Source: Candidatus Aenigmatarchaeota archaeon
Lineage (GTDB): Archaea; Aenigmatarchaeota; Aenigmatarchaeia; GW2011-AR5
DNA: 6,257 nucleotides
Reading direction: 5' to 3'
Assembly: GCA_016202845.1 (NCBI GenBank)
Contig: JACQNW010000049.1
Location: 1-6,257, forward strand
The position numbers were made by a program, and so were the translations under genes. Positions 5,927 through 6,257 of this stretch are shown in pieces. The notes beneath the pieces are model-generated. The model worked only from the letters and a program-made list of their open reading frames with translations, did not search any database and was not told the DNA's origin. Each line of letters starts with the position of its first letter. The first letter of the stretch is position 1.

Positions 5927-5945
5927 AATTAATTTGTCATGATAC
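5927..5945 (-). repeat. Right terminal inverted repeat of the IS
   Basis: Read on the minus strand from the outer edge this is GTATCATGACAAATTAATT. It matches the left terminus with three mismatches and directly abuts TA at 5946-5947. Confidence 0.8.
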
Positions 5946-5947
5946 TA
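5946..5947. repeat. TA target-site duplication, right copy
   Basis: This TA is followed by the original host sequence GTTTGTTGGG. Removing the IS and one TA rejoins AGC-TAG at the end of the second radical SAM gene, so this flank is the natural 3' region of that gene. Confidence 0.75.
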
Positions 5948-5952
5948 GTTTG

Positions 5953-6006
5953 TTGGGTTCTATTTTCATAAAACCCAATTAGTGGGTTACTGGGGTAAGT
6001 AGCCCC
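5953..6006 (+). other. G/C hairpin cluster in the original 3' flank of the second radical SAM gene
   Basis: Three G-runs and two C-runs lie within about 55 bases. TTGGGTT (5953-5959) can pair with AACCCAA (5972-5978). AACCCA (5972-5977) can instead pair with TGGGTT (5983-5988), so these two stems exclude each other. GGGG (5992-5995) can pair with CCCC (6003-6006), followed by TTTAAT. Before the IS arrived this would have sat directly behind the radical SAM stop, so a transcript end or 3' UTR structure is plausible. No long T-run of the kind archaeal terminators use is present. It could also simply be spacer. Confidence 0.35.
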
Positions 6007-6027
6007 TTTAATCCGCTAATTTACTTT

Positions 6028-6045
6028 CGAAGATACTATTTAATA
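6028..6045 (+). promoter_or_regulatory. BRE/TATA-type promoter of the glycosyltransferase gene
   Basis: TATTTAATA (6037-6045) is centred 26 bases before the ATG at 6067 and is preceded by a purine-rich CGAAGA (6028-6033) in the position of an archaeal BRE. No Shine-Dalgarno lies between the box and the ATG, so a leaderless mRNA is expected. The gene is thus probably transcribed independently of the upstream cluster and would survive the IS insertion. Confidence 0.55.
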
Positions 6046-6066
6046 CTTTACAGTTTTACCTTACTA

Positions 6067-6257
6067 ATGAAAATAACAATACCAACAACAACATTCTTTT
6101 CAGAAGAAACAGTTAATGGTATAACAAATACGGTTATGCTTATTTCTAGGCATCTAATAAATATGGGGCACGATGTCAGCGTTGTTGCACCGCTTCAGCA
6201 TAGTCTGCCAAAAGAAGAGAGTATAGAAGGCATAAAAGTTAAGCGTGTGCCTACATC
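6067..6257 (+). CDS. Glycosyltransferase, GT-B fold, GT4-like (N-terminal part)
   Basis: The frame from ATG 6067 is open to the window's end (63 complete codons). It begins MKITIPTTTFFSEETVNGIT and continues with NTVMLISRHLINMGHDVSVVAP. This is the standard N-terminal half of GT4-family glycosyltransferases: a first beta strand, an acceptor-binding glycine loop (VNGIT, 16-20), a helix ending in L-x-x-x-GHDV, and a second strand (SVVAP). The family moves a sugar from a nucleotide donor to a lipid-linked or glycan acceptor on the cytosolic face of the membrane. The donor-binding C-terminal domain is outside the window, so specificity cannot be judged. In the uninterrupted locus it would have started 119 bp after the second radical SAM gene. 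Its own TATA box and lack of a ribosome site suggest a leaderless transcript. Confidence 0.8.
   Translation, partial: MKITIPTTTFFSEETVNGITNTVMLISRHLINMGHDVSVVAPLQHSLPKEESIEGIKVKRVPT

Larger units (their letters stand above)
4765..5945 (-). mobile_element. IS630-family insertion sequence, 1181 bp
   Basis: The element is bounded by imperfect 19-bp inverted repeats and flanked by TA on both sides. It holds two minus-strand ORFs that together make an IS630-type DDE transposase. Its base and codon use differ from the host genes: more G+C, with GCG and CGC codons and ATC or ATT in place of ATA. This fits arrival from elsewhere. The element is complete at both ends, and all three DDE acidic residues are present. 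The only open question for activity is the frame change between the two ORFs. It lies tail-to-tail with the second radical SAM gene, with the two stop codons 19 bases apart. Transcripts running out of the transposase would be antisense to that gene. Confidence 0.9.

Noticed and set aside
5953..6000. Telomere-like GGGTTA repeats
   Set aside because: The three G-runs are unequally spaced with differing flanks, so they are better read as hairpin arms.
1..6257. tRNA, rRNA, CRISPR array or replication origin
   Set aside because: No GTTC/T-loop tRNA pattern, rRNA-like block or regularly spaced repeat array was seen on either strand.

Overview
The window looks like a stretch of an AT-rich archaeal genome carrying a cell-surface sugar or lipid biosynthesis cluster into which an IS630-family insertion sequence has jumped. 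The archaeal reading is inference. It rests on heavy use of the ATA isoleucine codon in the host genes, on two TATA-like boxes lying 26-27 bases upstream of start codons that have no Shine-Dalgarno (leaderless pattern), and on a GGTGA ribosome site at 3190. An AT-rich bacterium is not excluded, because the other start codons have purine-rich ribosome sites that would suit either domain.

Layout, left to right. Bases 1-89 hold the last 28 codons of a gene that starts outside the window; its stop overlaps the next start as ATGA. Then come three co-directional genes: a FAD-dependent oxidoreductase related to UDP-galactopyranose mutase and protoporphyrinogen oxidase (86-1432), and two different cobalamin-binding-type radical SAM proteins (1576-3189 and 3290-4765). 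The two radical SAM genes are preceded by visibly related leader sequences (about 1511-1575 and 3209-3289). The second leader contains a 30-codon ORF with a good ribosome site, overlapping the radical SAM start by ATGA, and a 9-bp hairpin just before the start codon.

An IS630-type element of 1181 bp (4765-5945) follows in the opposite orientation. It has imperfect 19-bp terminal inverted repeats and a TA target duplication. Its transposase is split into orfA (DNA-binding) and orfB (DDE catalytic), which overlap in the -1 frame at an A7 slippery run. A -1 shift there would give an uninterrupted protein of about 367 aa. The insertion point is the TA of the TAG stop codon of the second radical SAM gene. 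Because the element begins with G and the original next base is also G, the stop was regenerated and the protein is unchanged.

Right of the element lies the original 3' flank, about 119 bp with several small G/C hairpins. Then a TATA-type promoter leads into the first 63 codons of a GT-B (GT4-like) glycosyltransferase that runs off the window. Taken together, the host genes (possible sugar-phosphate transferase tail, UGM-like flavoenzyme, two B12-type radical SAM enzymes, glycosyltransferase) suggest assembly and chemical tailoring of a surface glycan or glycolipid. The exact product cannot be read from the sequence.
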